A stretch of DNA of 55,517 nucleotides from Paraburkholderia domus. GTDB lineage: Bacteria; Pseudomonadota; Gammaproteobacteria; Burkholderiales; Burkholderiaceae. The stretch lies in assembly GCF_905220705.1 (NCBI RefSeq), contig NZ_CAJNAT010000040.1, positions 1 to 55,517 on the forward strand, read 5' to 3'. Positions 25,803-34,286 of this stretch are shown piece by piece; positions within the stretch are counted from its first letter, which is position 1, and each line of letters opens with the position of its first letter. The notes under the pieces were generated by a model. The model was given only the letters and a program-made list of their open reading frames with translations. It ran no database searches and was not told where the DNA came from. The position numbers were made by a program, and so were the translations under genes.

Positions 25803-27440
25803 CTACGCCTTCGATGCATGCGGCTCGACGAAATGCTTGCCAAAACGCTGTCGGAGGGCCAATTTCTGCAACTTTCCCGTTGCGGTGAGCCGTAGTTCTG
25901 CAACGAACACCACGTCATCCGGAATGCACCACCTGGCGACTTTGCCGTCGTAAAACGCTAAAAGTTGCGATGCCGTCAAGGCGCTGCCTGGGCGTCGGAC
26001 CGCAATCAGTAACGGGCGTTCGTCCCATTTCGGATGTTCAGCAGCAATGCAAGCCGCCATCTCGACCTCCGGATGCGACATCGCAATGTTCTCCAGTTCG
26101 ATTGACGAGATCCATTCGCCGCCAGACTTGATCACGTCCTTGCTGCGATCCGTGATCTGCATGTAGCCTTCAGCGTCGATGGTCGCGACGTCGCCGGTTG
26201 CGAACCAGCCGTTCTCCAGCGCCGTTTGATCCGTGCCGTAGTAGTGGCTCAGCACCCAATGGCCGCGAGCCATCAGATTGCCTGCGGAGTTGCCGTCCCA
26301 CGGTAACTCCGCACCGTCCGTCCCGACGACCTTCAGGTCGACGCCGGCGATTGCACGGCCCTGCTTCGCGTCGATGCAGGCGCGCTCTTCCACAGACTTG
26401 TCTCGATAGCTATTCGACGGTGCACACACTGTGCCAAGCGGCGACAATTCCGTCATACCCCACGCGTGGACCGCCTTGATGCCTAGCTCGCGCATTGACC
26501 TGGCCAGATGCGGGGGACACGCCGCGCCGCCGACAATCGCGCGCCCAAAGCGGTCGCTGTGCTTGCCGACGCGGCGCATGTAATCGACGAGGCCGAGCCA
26601 GATTGTCGGCACTCCTGCTGAGACCGTAACGCCTTCCTGCTCGAACAGCGTCCACAAGGATTCCCCGTCGAGCCGCGGGCCAGGCAGTACCAGCCTGGCT
26701 CCAACCAGCGGTGCGGAAAACGGTAAGCCCCAGGCGTTCACATGGAACATCGGCACCACTGGTGCGACGGTGTCGGTCGCGGACAGGCAAAACGCATCGG
26801 GAGCCACCGATGCATAGGCCATCATGGTCAGCGCGCGATGTGAATAAAGCACGCCCTTGGGGTTGCCGGTCGTACCCGAGGTGTAGCACAGCACGGCAGC
26901 TTGCTGTTCGTCGAACTGCGGCCAGGAAATCTGCTGCGCGTGGCCGCTGATGAAGGTCTCGTAACTTTCGATCGGCAGCGGGAATGCATCCGGCAGATCT
27001 TTCTCGTCGCACAACATGATCCATGCCTCGACATGCGGACACTGGGGTGCAATCTGTTCGACGAGCGGAGCGAACGACGCGTCGAAGCAGATGAGCCGGT
27101 CACGGGCGTGATTGATGATGTAGGTGATCTGCTCAGGAAAAAGCCGTGGATTGATCGTGTGGCAAACCGCGCCAATGCCGGCGACACCGTAATACAACTC
27201 CATATGGCGATAACCATTCCATGCGAGCGTGCCAATGCGGTCTCCAGCTGCTATGCCGCGGCTTGTCAATGCATTGGCAAGCTGCATGGCGCGGGCATGG
27301 CAGTCCCGATAGGTATAGCGGTGGATGTCGCCTTCGACTCGGCGGGACACGATTTCAACCGAGTCGAAGTGGCGTGCTGCCTGCTGAAGCACCGACGATA
27401 ACAACAACGGCGTGTACATCATCTGGCCGGGCAGATTCAT
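25803..27440 (-). CDS. Acyl-CoA ligase (AMP-dependent synthetase)
   Basis: A 545-residue adenylate-forming enzyme that activates a carboxylic acid to its CoA thioester using ATP. Motifs are LCYTSGTTGNPKGVLYSHRA (P-loop), HAWGMTELSPLG (A5), GWFATGDVATIDAEGY and ITDRSKDVIKSGGEWIS, and the C-terminal Lys in TATGKLQKLALR. It matches the medium/long-chain branch (AlkK-like). CAGGAG lies 8-9 bases before ATG at 27440, better than ATG at 27464 or starts further upstream. It lies in line after a porin, an aldehyde dehydrogenase and a GMC dehydrogenase, so it probably takes the acid made by them. Confidence 0.92.
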   Translation of the reverse strand: MNLPGQMMYTPLLLSSVLQQAARHFDSVEIVSRRVEGDIHRYTYRDCHARAMQLANALTSRGIAAGDRIGTLAWNGYRHMELYYGVAGIGAVCHTINPRLFPEQITYIINHARDRLICFDASFAPLVEQIAPQCPHVEAWIMLCDEKDLPDAFPLPIESYETFISGHAQQISWPQFDEQQAAVLCYTSGTTGNPKGVLYSHRALTMMAYASVAPDAFCLSATDTVAPVVPMFHVNAWGLPFSAPLVGARLVLPGPRLDGESLWTLFEQEGVTVSAGVPTIWLGLVDYMRRVGKHSDRFGRAIVGGAACPPHLARSMRELGIKAVHAWGMTELSPLGTVCAPSNSYRDKSVEERACIDAKQGRAIAGVDLKVVGTDGAELPWDGNSAGNLMARGHWVLSHYYGTDQTALENGWFATGDVATIDAEGYMQITDRSKDVIKSGGEWISSIELENIAMSHPEVEMAACIAAEHPKWDERPLLIAVRRPGSALTASQLLAFYDGKVARWCIPDDVVFVAELRLTATGKLQKLALRQRFGKHFVEPHASKA

Positions 27441-27640
27441 GAGTGCGGCTCCTGACTGATCCATCAGTCGTAGTTGAGTTGAGGCAAGATTCGATTTCGT
27501 CACTACAGCGTAGTCGGAGCGGGCAAGCAGCGGCAATGCAAGCGGCACTGCAATGCGCCGCTTGCAACGCGTTCTGGACAGACGCAACCGGCTCGACGCT
27601 TAGATGGCCTATGAACGTCACGTCACCGATGAGGTCGCGT

Positions 27641-28720
27641 TTAGAAGAGGTGTCGTATACCGAGGTCCACTCCGGTTGTCGTACCCTGCACCCCGTACAG
27701 TGCGCCGTTGATGGACAAACCCGTGTTCATCGCGCCATGGTTGTTCGCGACGGCGAGTTGCGCGTAGAGGAGGGTGGCTTTCGACAGGGAGTACTGCGTG
27801 CCCAGCGCCGCCAGCAGCGAATGGTTGGCCGTATCATTCCGGTCGCTCGTCACCCAGACGCCGCCGTTGATATCCAGCGCGGGCAGCGCAAGGTAATCGA
27901 GACCACCGCCATAGACGTTGTTGTTGAACGACCCTGCGACCTTGTAGTTGGTGAAGGACGCCTTGGCCGTGAGCTTGCCGAACCGGTATGACGCGCCCAG
28001 CGTGCGGCCCTCGAATTGCAGCGTAGTAGGAACCGGAGTCTGCACCGTGCCGCCGCTATTGCCGTCGAAAATCGCCGCGGTGACCATCAGGCCGCCGTTA
28101 TCGTATTTCAGGCCCGCCGAGTACTGCCGACCGGCCTGAAAGTTCCCCGCTTCACCGCCGAGCGCAACCATCAGGCTACCCTGGAAGCCAGCGATAACCG
28201 GACTGGCGTAGGACACCGCATTGGCGTTGAACAGACCCGTGCCGAGAACGTTGTCGAGATAGTTCACCGCGCCGCTGCCGAACAGCGAAGCCTCGCGCGG
28301 GTCCGAATTATACACGGCCAGGAAGAATGGCGAGAATTGCAGACCTGCCTTGACCTCCCCGAATTTGCTGTCCAGCGCGACCCATGCCTGGCGCCCAAAC
28401 TGGTTGCCGTTCGAATCGTTGAAGCGGCCGTTGGCCACGCTGAAACCGCTTTCAAGCTTGAATTTCACCTTCAGTCCGTCGCCAAGGTCCTCGGTCCCTG
28501 TTAGACCAAACTGCGAGGGCGACAAACCGCTGTCGATCGTTGAAAACTGCTTGCCTGCATTCTGCCCGGTTGACGGATCGAGCGTCTTGCTGGTGTACAA
28601 CAAGCCGCCATCAACGAGCCCATATAGCGTGACACTGCTCTGCGCCAGTGCCATGCCGGCAAATAGCAGCCCTGCGACTCCGACGAAAAATTTCGAAACG
28701 AAAACCCCTTGCTTGAACAT
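27641..28720 (-). CDS. Gram-negative porin, Burkholderia type
   Basis: A 359-residue outer-membrane porin. The signal peptide ends FAGMALAQ, the mature protein starts SSVTLYGLVDGG, and the chain ends in Phe (DLGIRHLF). GGAG precedes ATG at 28720. It is highly similar to the porin at 43536-44609, sharing GGVWVTSDR and NNHGAMNTGLS among others, so they are paralogues. Its place between the CoA ligase and the aldehyde dehydrogenase on the same strand suggests it admits the substrate of this catabolic unit; this is inference from context. Confidence 0.92.
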   Translation of the reverse strand: MFKQGVFVSKFFVGVAGLLFAGMALAQSSVTLYGLVDGGLLYTSKTLDPSTGQNAGKQFSTIDSGLSPSQFGLTGTEDLGDGLKVKFKLESGFSVANGRFNDSNGNQFGRQAWVALDSKFGEVKAGLQFSPFFLAVYNSDPREASLFGSGAVNYLDNVLGTGLFNANAVSYASPVIAGFQGSLMVALGGEAGNFQAGRQYSAGLKYDNGGLMVTAAIFDGNSGGTVQTPVPTTLQFEGRTLGASYRFGKLTAKASFTNYKVAGSFNNNVYGGGLDYLALPALDINGGVWVTSDRNDTANHSLLAALGTQYSLSKATLLYAQLAVANNHGAMNTGLSINGALYGVQGTTTGVDLGIRHLF

Positions 28721-28835
28721 CTGTTGTCTCCTTAACGACGTTTTTTATCATTTTGATTAGATCAGCCAATCTGGCTCACGCCTCGCATCACGGATCACTG
28801 AGAAAGTCGTGTAGCGATGCGAGCCATTTACCCAC

Positions 28836-30275
28836 TCAGTGACTCACGTAAATCGACTTCAGCTGCTGATAGCTGGCGAGACTTTCCGGGCTGAACTCTC
28901 GACCCAGGCCGCTGGCTTTTACCCCGCCGAACGGTGATCCGATTGCGATCGCATAGCCGTTGACACCGATGGTTCCTGTTTGCACGCGGCGCGCGATGTT
29001 CATTGCTCGCTCGGGGTCAGCGCTCCAGACTGTCCCGCCCAGTCCATAAGCAGAGTCGTTGGCGATCCGTACGGCGTCTGCGTCATCCTTGTACGGAATC
29101 ACCGCGAGGACCGGTCCAAAGATTTCTTCCTGCGCGATAGCAGCGGAATTATTGACGTCAGCGAACACGGTCGGCTCAACGAACCAACCGCGATCGAGGT
29201 CCCTGGGCCGACCGCCCCCGGCGACCAGTCGTGCTTCGAGTTTCCCTCGCGCGATATAGGTCTCAATCTTTCCGCGATGTTCGGATGTCGCCATGGGCCC
29301 TATCTCGGTGGCTCTGTCCAGTGGATCGCCCAGCTTGAGCGACGATGCCTGCGCCACCAACGCATCAACGACCTCGTTGTAGCGTCGGGCAGGGGCGAGC
29401 ACACGGCTGCAGCTCACGCAGGTCTGACCGTTGTTCATGTACGTTATGAATTGCAGGCCCGGCGTGATCGTGTTGAGATCGGCATCGTCAAGAATGATCG
29501 CCGCTGATTTCCCACCTAGCTCCAGCGTCACTGGCCGCAGCAGTGAGGCACAGGCGCTGGCAATCGAGCGTCCCGCCGCCGTGGACCCTGTGAACGCGAC
29601 CTTGTCGATACCCGGGTGGCTTACCAGATATGCGCTAACCGCACGATCAGCTGCCACCCAGTTGATCACGCCGGCAGGTAGCTCCGCCTCGATCGCGGCT
29701 TCGGCCAGAACGTAGCTGTCGAGAATCGTGTTCGGCGATGCCTTGACGACAAGCGTGCAGCCTGCGGCTAGCGCTGGCGCAATCTTGCTCATCGCCAGCA
29801 CGACTGGATAGTTCCACGGGACAATGGCGGCGACGACGCCGATCGGACTGTGATTGACCAGGGTTTTGAGACCTAGCTGTGACGGTCGTGTGTCCTCGGT
29901 CTCGAGTGCGGCTGCGAGACTTGCGTAATACCGCAGCATACCGATCGCGAAACCGCCTTCGAAGGCTTCGCTCAGGTTAATCGGCATGCCGTTCTGCACA
30001 CTCACGAGCCTCGCCAGTTCAGCACTGCGCCTTTCCAGCGCGTCGGCGAAACGCACCATTGCGGCCGCACGTTCTGCCGGCGGACAGGAAGCCCAGCCGG
30101 TTTCATCAAACGCGTAGCGCGCCGCTGCCACAGCGCGGTCCACATCCGCTTCCACTGCTTCTGGCGCACTGCCGATCGATTCTTCGGTGAATGCGCTAAC
30201 GAGCGTGAACCGCTTCGACGAGGCCGGAGGCACAAGTTTGCCGCCGATGAAAAATGAACCGTGTTCAATAGCCAT
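28836..30275 (-). CDS. NAD(P)-dependent aldehyde dehydrogenase
   Basis: A 479-residue aldehyde dehydrogenase that oxidises an aldehyde to the acid. Motifs are VVAAIVPWNYPVVLAM, the cofactor-binding Lys in LVVKASPNT, FTGSTAAGR, the catalytic Glu in VTLELGGKSAA and the nucleophilic Cys in NNGQTCVSC. CAGGAG lies before ATG at 30275. It follows the GMC dehydrogenase by 64 bp on the same strand, a typical alcohol-to-aldehyde-to-acid pair. The substrate chain cannot be told from the sequence. A role in degrading a medium-chain, terpenoid or aromatic alcohol is likely. Confidence 0.93.
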   Translation of the reverse strand: MAIEHGSFFIGGKLVPPASSKRFTLVSAFTEESIGSAPEAVEADVDRAVAAARYAFDETGWASCPPAERAAAMVRFADALERRSAELARLVSVQNGMPINLSEAFEGGFAIGMLRYYASLAAALETEDTRPSQLGLKTLVNHSPIGVVAAIVPWNYPVVLAMSKIAPALAAGCTLVVKASPNTILDSYVLAEAAIEAELPAGVINWVAADRAVSAYLVSHPGIDKVAFTGSTAAGRSIASACASLLRPVTLELGGKSAAIILDDADLNTITPGLQFITYMNNGQTCVSCSRVLAPARRYNEVVDALVAQASSLKLGDPLDRATEIGPMATSEHRGKIETYIARGKLEARLVAGGGRPRDLDRGWFVEPTVFADVNNSAAIAQEEIFGPVLAVIPYKDDADAVRIANDSAYGLGGTVWSADPERAMNIARRVQTGTIGVNGYAIAIGSPFGGVKASGLGREFSPESLASYQQLKSIYVSH

Positions 30276-30339
30276 GGTTTTGCTCCTGGGATTTAGTTTC
30301 GTTTTGATTGATCGCAGATCATTCGATTGCCAGACATCG

Positions 30340-31905
30340 CTATGCCATCCTGATCATGTCCGCACATTTCTCGCCGATCATGATCGATGGTGCATTGGTG
30401 TTTGCATTGATAATGGCCGGCATGATCGACGCATCTGCAACACGCAATCCCTTTATTCCGTGTACTTTCAGTTCATGATCGACCACCGCCATCGCGTCGA
30501 AGCCCATCTTGCAGGTGCCGACAGGGTGGTAGATGGTCTGCGTGTAGTTCCTGACGAATTCACGCAGGGCCTCATCTGACTGGACTGCTGGGCCGGGCAA
30601 AACCTCCTCGCCGCGAAACGGCGCCATCGCTTCCGAATTCAGGATGCGGCGGGCAATCTTCAGGCCCGCCACGATGATGTCGATATCGTGTTCATCGTTC
30701 AGACATCCCGGGTCGACGTTGGGCTTCCGGGTTGGATCGTTCGAGCTCAGCGTGACCTGTCCTTTGCTCTTCGTGCCGACTACGCCCGGCATCAGCGTAA
30801 AGCCATGACCAGTGGGGTTTCCGGAGCCGTCGAGCACGAAGAAGGCTGGCGCGAAATGAAACTGCAGATCGGGTGCTGCTGACCCTTCCGTGACTGTGAC
30901 AAATCCGCCGGCCTCTCCAATGTTCGAGGTCAGCAGTCCCATGCCGTGACTGAGCTTTTCCAGTTGTGAGGGATCGCTTGCGCCGGCCAGGGAAACGGGT
31001 TCGGTGCACGCATAGGCAACAGGAGCCATGTAATGGTCCTGCAGATTCTGCCCGACCCCTGACAGATCCTTGACGACCTTGATGCCGTGCGACTCCAGAT
31101 GCGCTTTGGGCCCAATGCCTGACAGCATCAGAAGGTGCGGAGAGCCAAAAGCGCCCGCGCATACGACGACTTCTTTGCGGGCCTCGGCGATTTGCTCCTT
31201 TCCGTCCAACTCATAGACGATACCGGTGCACCGTCCTTCCTCGATCAGTAAGCGCCGGGTGAGCGCATTGCCCTGGATCGTCAGATTGGTGCGGGTCATG
31301 GCGGGCTGCAGGTAACTGACCGACGCCGACGCGCGCATGCCGTTTTTCTGAGTGACCTGGTAGAGTCCGAACCCCTCCTGTTCTCCATCATTGAAATCGG
31401 GGTTGTATGGGAATCCCTGCTCGATTGCCGCTTCGACAAATGCGACCGTAAGAGGATTGGGATCGCGCAGGTCCGCGACGTTCAGCGGACCGCCGACGCC
31501 GTGGAATTCCGATGCACCGCGCTCGTAGTTCTCCAGACGCTTGAAATACGGCAGCACGTCCTTCCAGCCCCACCCCGTAACACCACCGGCGTTCCAGCCG
31601 TCGTAGCAAGCTGGATTACCGCGCTGATAGATCATCGCGTTAATGGAGGACGAACCGCCGTAGACCTTGCCGCGCGGCATATAGAGTTGTCGACCATTCA
31701 AACCGGTTTGCTCAGTGGACGAATAGTCCCAGTCGAGCGGCGTCTTGAAGAGTGTTGGAAAGGCCGCGGGTACGTGGATACTCGGATCGGTGTCCGAAGG
31801 GCCGGCCTCAACAAGAAGAACCGTGGTTGTCCCGTCTTCCGAAAGGCGGCTCGCGACTGCGCAACCGGACGATCCCGCGCCTATCACTATGTAGTCATAC
31901 TTCAT
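30340..31905 (-). CDS. GMC-family alcohol (choline-like) dehydrogenase
   Basis: A 521-residue FAD-dependent oxidoreductase of the glucose-methanol-choline family. It has DYIVIGAGSSGCAVASRLSE at the N-terminus, the GMC signature GKVYGGSSSINAMIYQRG, and VCAGAFGSPHLLMLSGIGP. Near the C-terminus lie the catalytic His in TIYHPVGTCKMG and an Asn in ANTNAPSIMIGEK. GGAGGAG lies before ATG at 31905. It most resembles AlkJ-type dehydrogenases, which pass electrons from long or medium-chain alcohols to the quinone pool. With the downstream aldehyde dehydrogenase, porin and CoA ligase it gives a complete alcohol-oxidation route. Confidence 0.93.
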   Translation of the reverse strand: MKYDYIVIGAGSSGCAVASRLSEDGTTTVLLVEAGPSDTDPSIHVPAAFPTLFKTPLDWDYSSTEQTGLNGRQLYMPRGKVYGGSSSINAMIYQRGNPACYDGWNAGGVTGWGWKDVLPYFKRLENYERGASEFHGVGGPLNVADLRDPNPLTVAFVEAAIEQGFPYNPDFNDGEQEGFGLYQVTQKNGMRASASVSYLQPAMTRTNLTIQGNALTRRLLIEEGRCTGIVYELDGKEQIAEARKEVVVCAGAFGSPHLLMLSGIGPKAHLESHGIKVVKDLSGVGQNLQDHYMAPVAYACTEPVSLAGASDPSQLEKLSHGMGLLTSNIGEAGGFVTVTEGSAAPDLQFHFAPAFFVLDGSGNPTGHGFTLMPGVVGTKSKGQVTLSSNDPTRKPNVDPGCLNDEHDIDIIVAGLKIARRILNSEAMAPFRGEEVLPGPAVQSDEALREFVRNYTQTIYHPVGTCKMGFDAMAVVDHELKVHGIKGLRVADASIMPAIINANTNAPSIMIGEKCADMIRMA

Positions 31906-32153
31906 ATCTCCTCCAGTTTTTATGAACTGCTTATCGTTCCCCGTGACCGCAGAGCGGCTACGACGCGGCGCTGCGCAACCTGCCAGTCCGGGGCCTGTCA
32001 GACCTCGTATCAGAGATCGGTACGGTCTAAAGCAAGCGACATGCCATGCGTGGATCCATAGCCAGCGTAGCCCGCCGGCGCGTAGCTACTCGACATATCG
32101 CCGGTTCGCCGATCCCGCATTCACTGTGTTGGCCCCTTCAGTTGTCGCGAATC

Positions 32154-32181
32154 GAGCCAGGCCGACATGTCGCCCTGGCTC
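32154..32181. repeat. 28-base palindrome, single mismatch
   Basis: GAGCCAGG-C-CGACA is mirrored by TGTCG-C-CCTGGCTC, giving 13 of 14 paired positions with no loop. Such an even palindrome may be a dimeric regulator site. It may also fold as a hairpin, but no T-run follows on either strand. It lies about 250 bp upstream of the GMC start. Confidence 0.55.
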
Positions 32182-32309
32182 AAAACAAGACAGTGACAAG
32201 GCGCTGTGATGAAGCGGCGTCACCCGGCTTACGGGCTTACGCCCCGATCTCGCCAGGCGGTCGTACATCTCAGGGAAGCCCTTAAACCGTGCGCATTCCG
32301 CGAAAGCAG

Positions 32310-32328
32310 TGTTTCGTTTTATGGAACA
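32310..32328. promoter_or_regulatory. IclR-like inverted repeat
   Basis: TGTTTC and GGAACA flank a 7-base spacer (GTTTTAT) with one mismatch in symmetry. It resembles the style of IclR-family operators. No IclR gene is in the window, so the assignment is weak. Confidence 0.25.
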
Positions 32329-32664
32329 GCGACGCTGCTTCATGGGGCATATTCGCCATGACCGCGAATAGCACGGCACTCTCACAGGCATTCAAGCGGC
32401 ACGACGTGAGTTGCCGATGCAGACGGAGACGACACGATTTCGAGGATTCGCATTGACTCGTTCAGCGTGATGCGCGTTGCGCGAAAACGTTCCACCCGCG
32501 CTTTGCGTTGACTAGCGTAGGGCTCGCGGAGCGTGCAGTGTCGTGTCGTCGAATCGAACGTGTAGCCGTCGCGGTTCGGCTTCGCTCATAAATCAAGCGT
32601 CCAGAACATTGGAAGAAGAGGGTAGTACACGGAACTTAGCCTTACAGGTTGGACGGCGCTCGTC

Positions 32665-33236
32665 TCGAGTGCCAGCAAAGGTGTAGGAAAAAGGCGCGGC
32701 GAAGGCCCTTGCTGACGAGGGCGTCAATCTGGTGCTGCTCGCGCGGGGCGTGGAGGAACTGGAGCCGACGGCTCACGAAATCGCCAGCACGTATGGTGTG
32801 CGGGTGCTTCCGATCGGTGCTGACGTAACCAACGTGAACGACGTGCGTGGTGCCACGACGCTGGCCAGCGATCATTTCGACCAGGTCAACATTCTGGTCA
32901 ACGACGCGGGCGCAGCGATTCAGCGCCGGGACAGAGAGATCACCGGGGACGATAGCGACTGGCTCAACCAGATCGAGATCAAATGCCTGGGTGCGCTGCG
33001 AATCATCCGGGAATTTCTTCCGCTCATCCCCGCTGATGGAACCGGGCGGATTAGGGGTTGGGCCAACCTGTTATACGCGCTGGCAGCGTGCGCGCGTTTC
33101 TGGCATGGTCGCGTAGGCACCCCGCATTCACGGGTTTTGAGCGAGTCATGAAAGCAGCGGCTGCAGGATTGAAGGCGTCTGCCGGCTTTCGACGTCCATA
33201 TCCGACCATACTTCAATTCCGGGAGTTCGATAAGTG
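32665..33236 (+). pseudogene. Short-chain dehydrogenase, broken
   Basis: The strand encodes an SDR in pieces. SASKGVGK near 32668 is the cofactor-binding loop. After a frameshift, KALADEGVNLVLLARG, DVTNVNDV, NILVNDAG (the NNAG motif, with Asn-Asp here) and LNQIEIKCLGALRIIREFLP follow. After TGRI near 33050 the frame shifts again to GLGQPVIRAGSVRAFLAW and ends at a TGA at 33234-33236. The YxxxK active site is not seen, so catalysis is lost. It is parallel to no obvious partner and lies in a region with no intact genes for about 1.4 kb. Confidence 0.65.
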
Positions 33237-33320
33237 ATCAGCGCCAGAACGAGCTGTTCTGCCAACCAGAACGAAGCGCTGCGTGCGGTTCGTCCGGTCA
33301 GATCCGCCATAAGCCCGCGC

Positions 33321-34094
33321 CTATCCGGCTGCCTGGGCCAGCTGGAACGTCATCGAATAACTGAAGCGGCTGGCTGGATGCACGCCGGTCGTGATGACGA
33401 TTGCCTTGTCGCGTACAAAGTAAGTGCGGACGATACGCAACCCCGCCGAGCCGGACTTCACTTGCAGCGCCCGCGCCTGCTCGCCTTCGATCAGCAGACC
33501 CTGAACCTCCTGCTCGACCCGTGTCATCTTGATGCCGTACTGTTCTTCGACCATCGTGTAGACCGGCGTGTCGAGGGTCTTCGCCAGTTGCGGCAGCTGG
33601 CTGAAGGCCTTGTCGACGTAGATGTCGACCAGCGCGATGGGCTCTGTCGCCGAGCTCCCGCCGTGTCGCACGCCGGCGATATGCAGCCACTTCGCTCCGG
33701 GTGCGCAGCGCAGCAGCGCGGCCCGCGCGGCATCGGCCTGGATCGTCCTGCGCGCGGATACTTGCAGCGTCGTGCCCTGCGCGTAGCGTATGAGGTCGCT
33801 CAGCGTATCCATCGACTGCACATAGCGTGTCTGCGGGCGGTCCGCGATGACCCGCGTGCCGACGCCCGCCTGGCGGCTGATCATCCCGAGATCGCACAGC
33901 TTGCGCACCGCCTCGCGGACCGCGTACCGGCTCAGGTTCCATGTCGCGCACAACTCCGCTTCGGTCGGCAGCAGTTCGCCGACCGGCGGCGTGCCGTTGC
34001 GGATGTCCTGCATCAAGGTACGCGCGAGATCGACATGGCGCGGCTGGGTGGTCGCGAATACGGCTTCGATGGAGTCGTCCTGGATCACGGTCAT
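33321..34094 (-). CDS. GntR/HutC-family regulator with UTRA domain
   Basis: A 257-residue repressor. The winged helix spans about residues 15-80 (LPTEAELCATWNLSRYAVRE, then KLCDLGMISRQAGVGTRV), followed by a UTRA ligand-binding domain (YVDKAFSQLPQLAKTLDTPV, QGLLIEGEQARALQV). ATG at 34094 gives MTVIQDDS; it has no strong ribosome site, and an upstream in-frame ATG is possible but adds residues unlike the family. It diverges from the CoA-ligase operon with a 192-bp spacer holding a perfect 14-bp palindrome. It probably represses that operon until the aromatic substrate or its CoA ester is present. Confidence 0.9.
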   Translation of the reverse strand: MTVIQDDSIEAVFATTQPRHVDLARTLMQDIRNGTPPVGELLPTEAELCATWNLSRYAVREAVRKLCDLGMISRQAGVGTRVIADRPQTRYVQSMDTLSDLIRYAQGTTLQVSARRTIQADAARAALLRCAPGAKWLHIAGVRHGGSSATEPIALVDIYVDKAFSQLPQLAKTLDTPVYTMVEEQYGIKMTRVEQEVQGLLIEGEQARALQVKSGSAGLRIVRTYFVRDKAIVITTGVHPASRFSYSMTFQLAQAAG

Positions 34095-34180
34095 GGCTAG
34101 AGAGCGGCGAGTGTTCGTCAAGGGGGAACATGGAAGGATCGTTGTTTCGTGAATCATAGCGTATCCCACGGGTTTTCACG

Positions 34181-34194
34181 AATGTTCGAACATT
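34181..34194. promoter_or_regulatory. Perfect 14-bp palindrome, likely GntR operator
   Basis: AATGTTCGAACATT is fully self-complementary and lies in the divergent spacer between the GntR gene and the catabolic operon. A related pair of half-sites, TGTTC at 34112-34116 and GAACA at 34126-34130, lies closer to the GntR start and may be a second site. Confidence 0.55.
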
Positions 34195-34286
34195 TGAACT
34201 AGACCTAAAGTTCGTCTCACGGGGTGCCGGGCAGAAATTGCCGTTCGGCGGCCGCACTGCCCCTTGCTTTCACGAGAGACGCGAAC

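Larger units (their letters stand above)
31906..32664. other. Long intergenic region upstream of the GMC gene
   Basis: About 760 bp with no supported gene. It contains a 28-base near-perfect palindrome (32154-32181) and a second inverted repeat at 32310-32328, both listed separately. No convincing sigma-54 -24/-12 element was found, although the GMC operon would be expected to have one. The poor candidate near 31929-31942 was rejected. Confidence 0.5.

Noticed and set aside
31929..31942. Sigma-54 -24/-12 element (GG-N10-GC) upstream of the GMC gene
   Set aside because: Only the GG and GC dinucleotides fit; the surrounding TGGCAC and TTGC consensus bases are absent.
33298..34257. Long minus-strand frame covering the GntR gene
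   Set aside because: It is an out-of-frame shadow rich in Arg, Gly and Pro; the GntR frame has clear domains.
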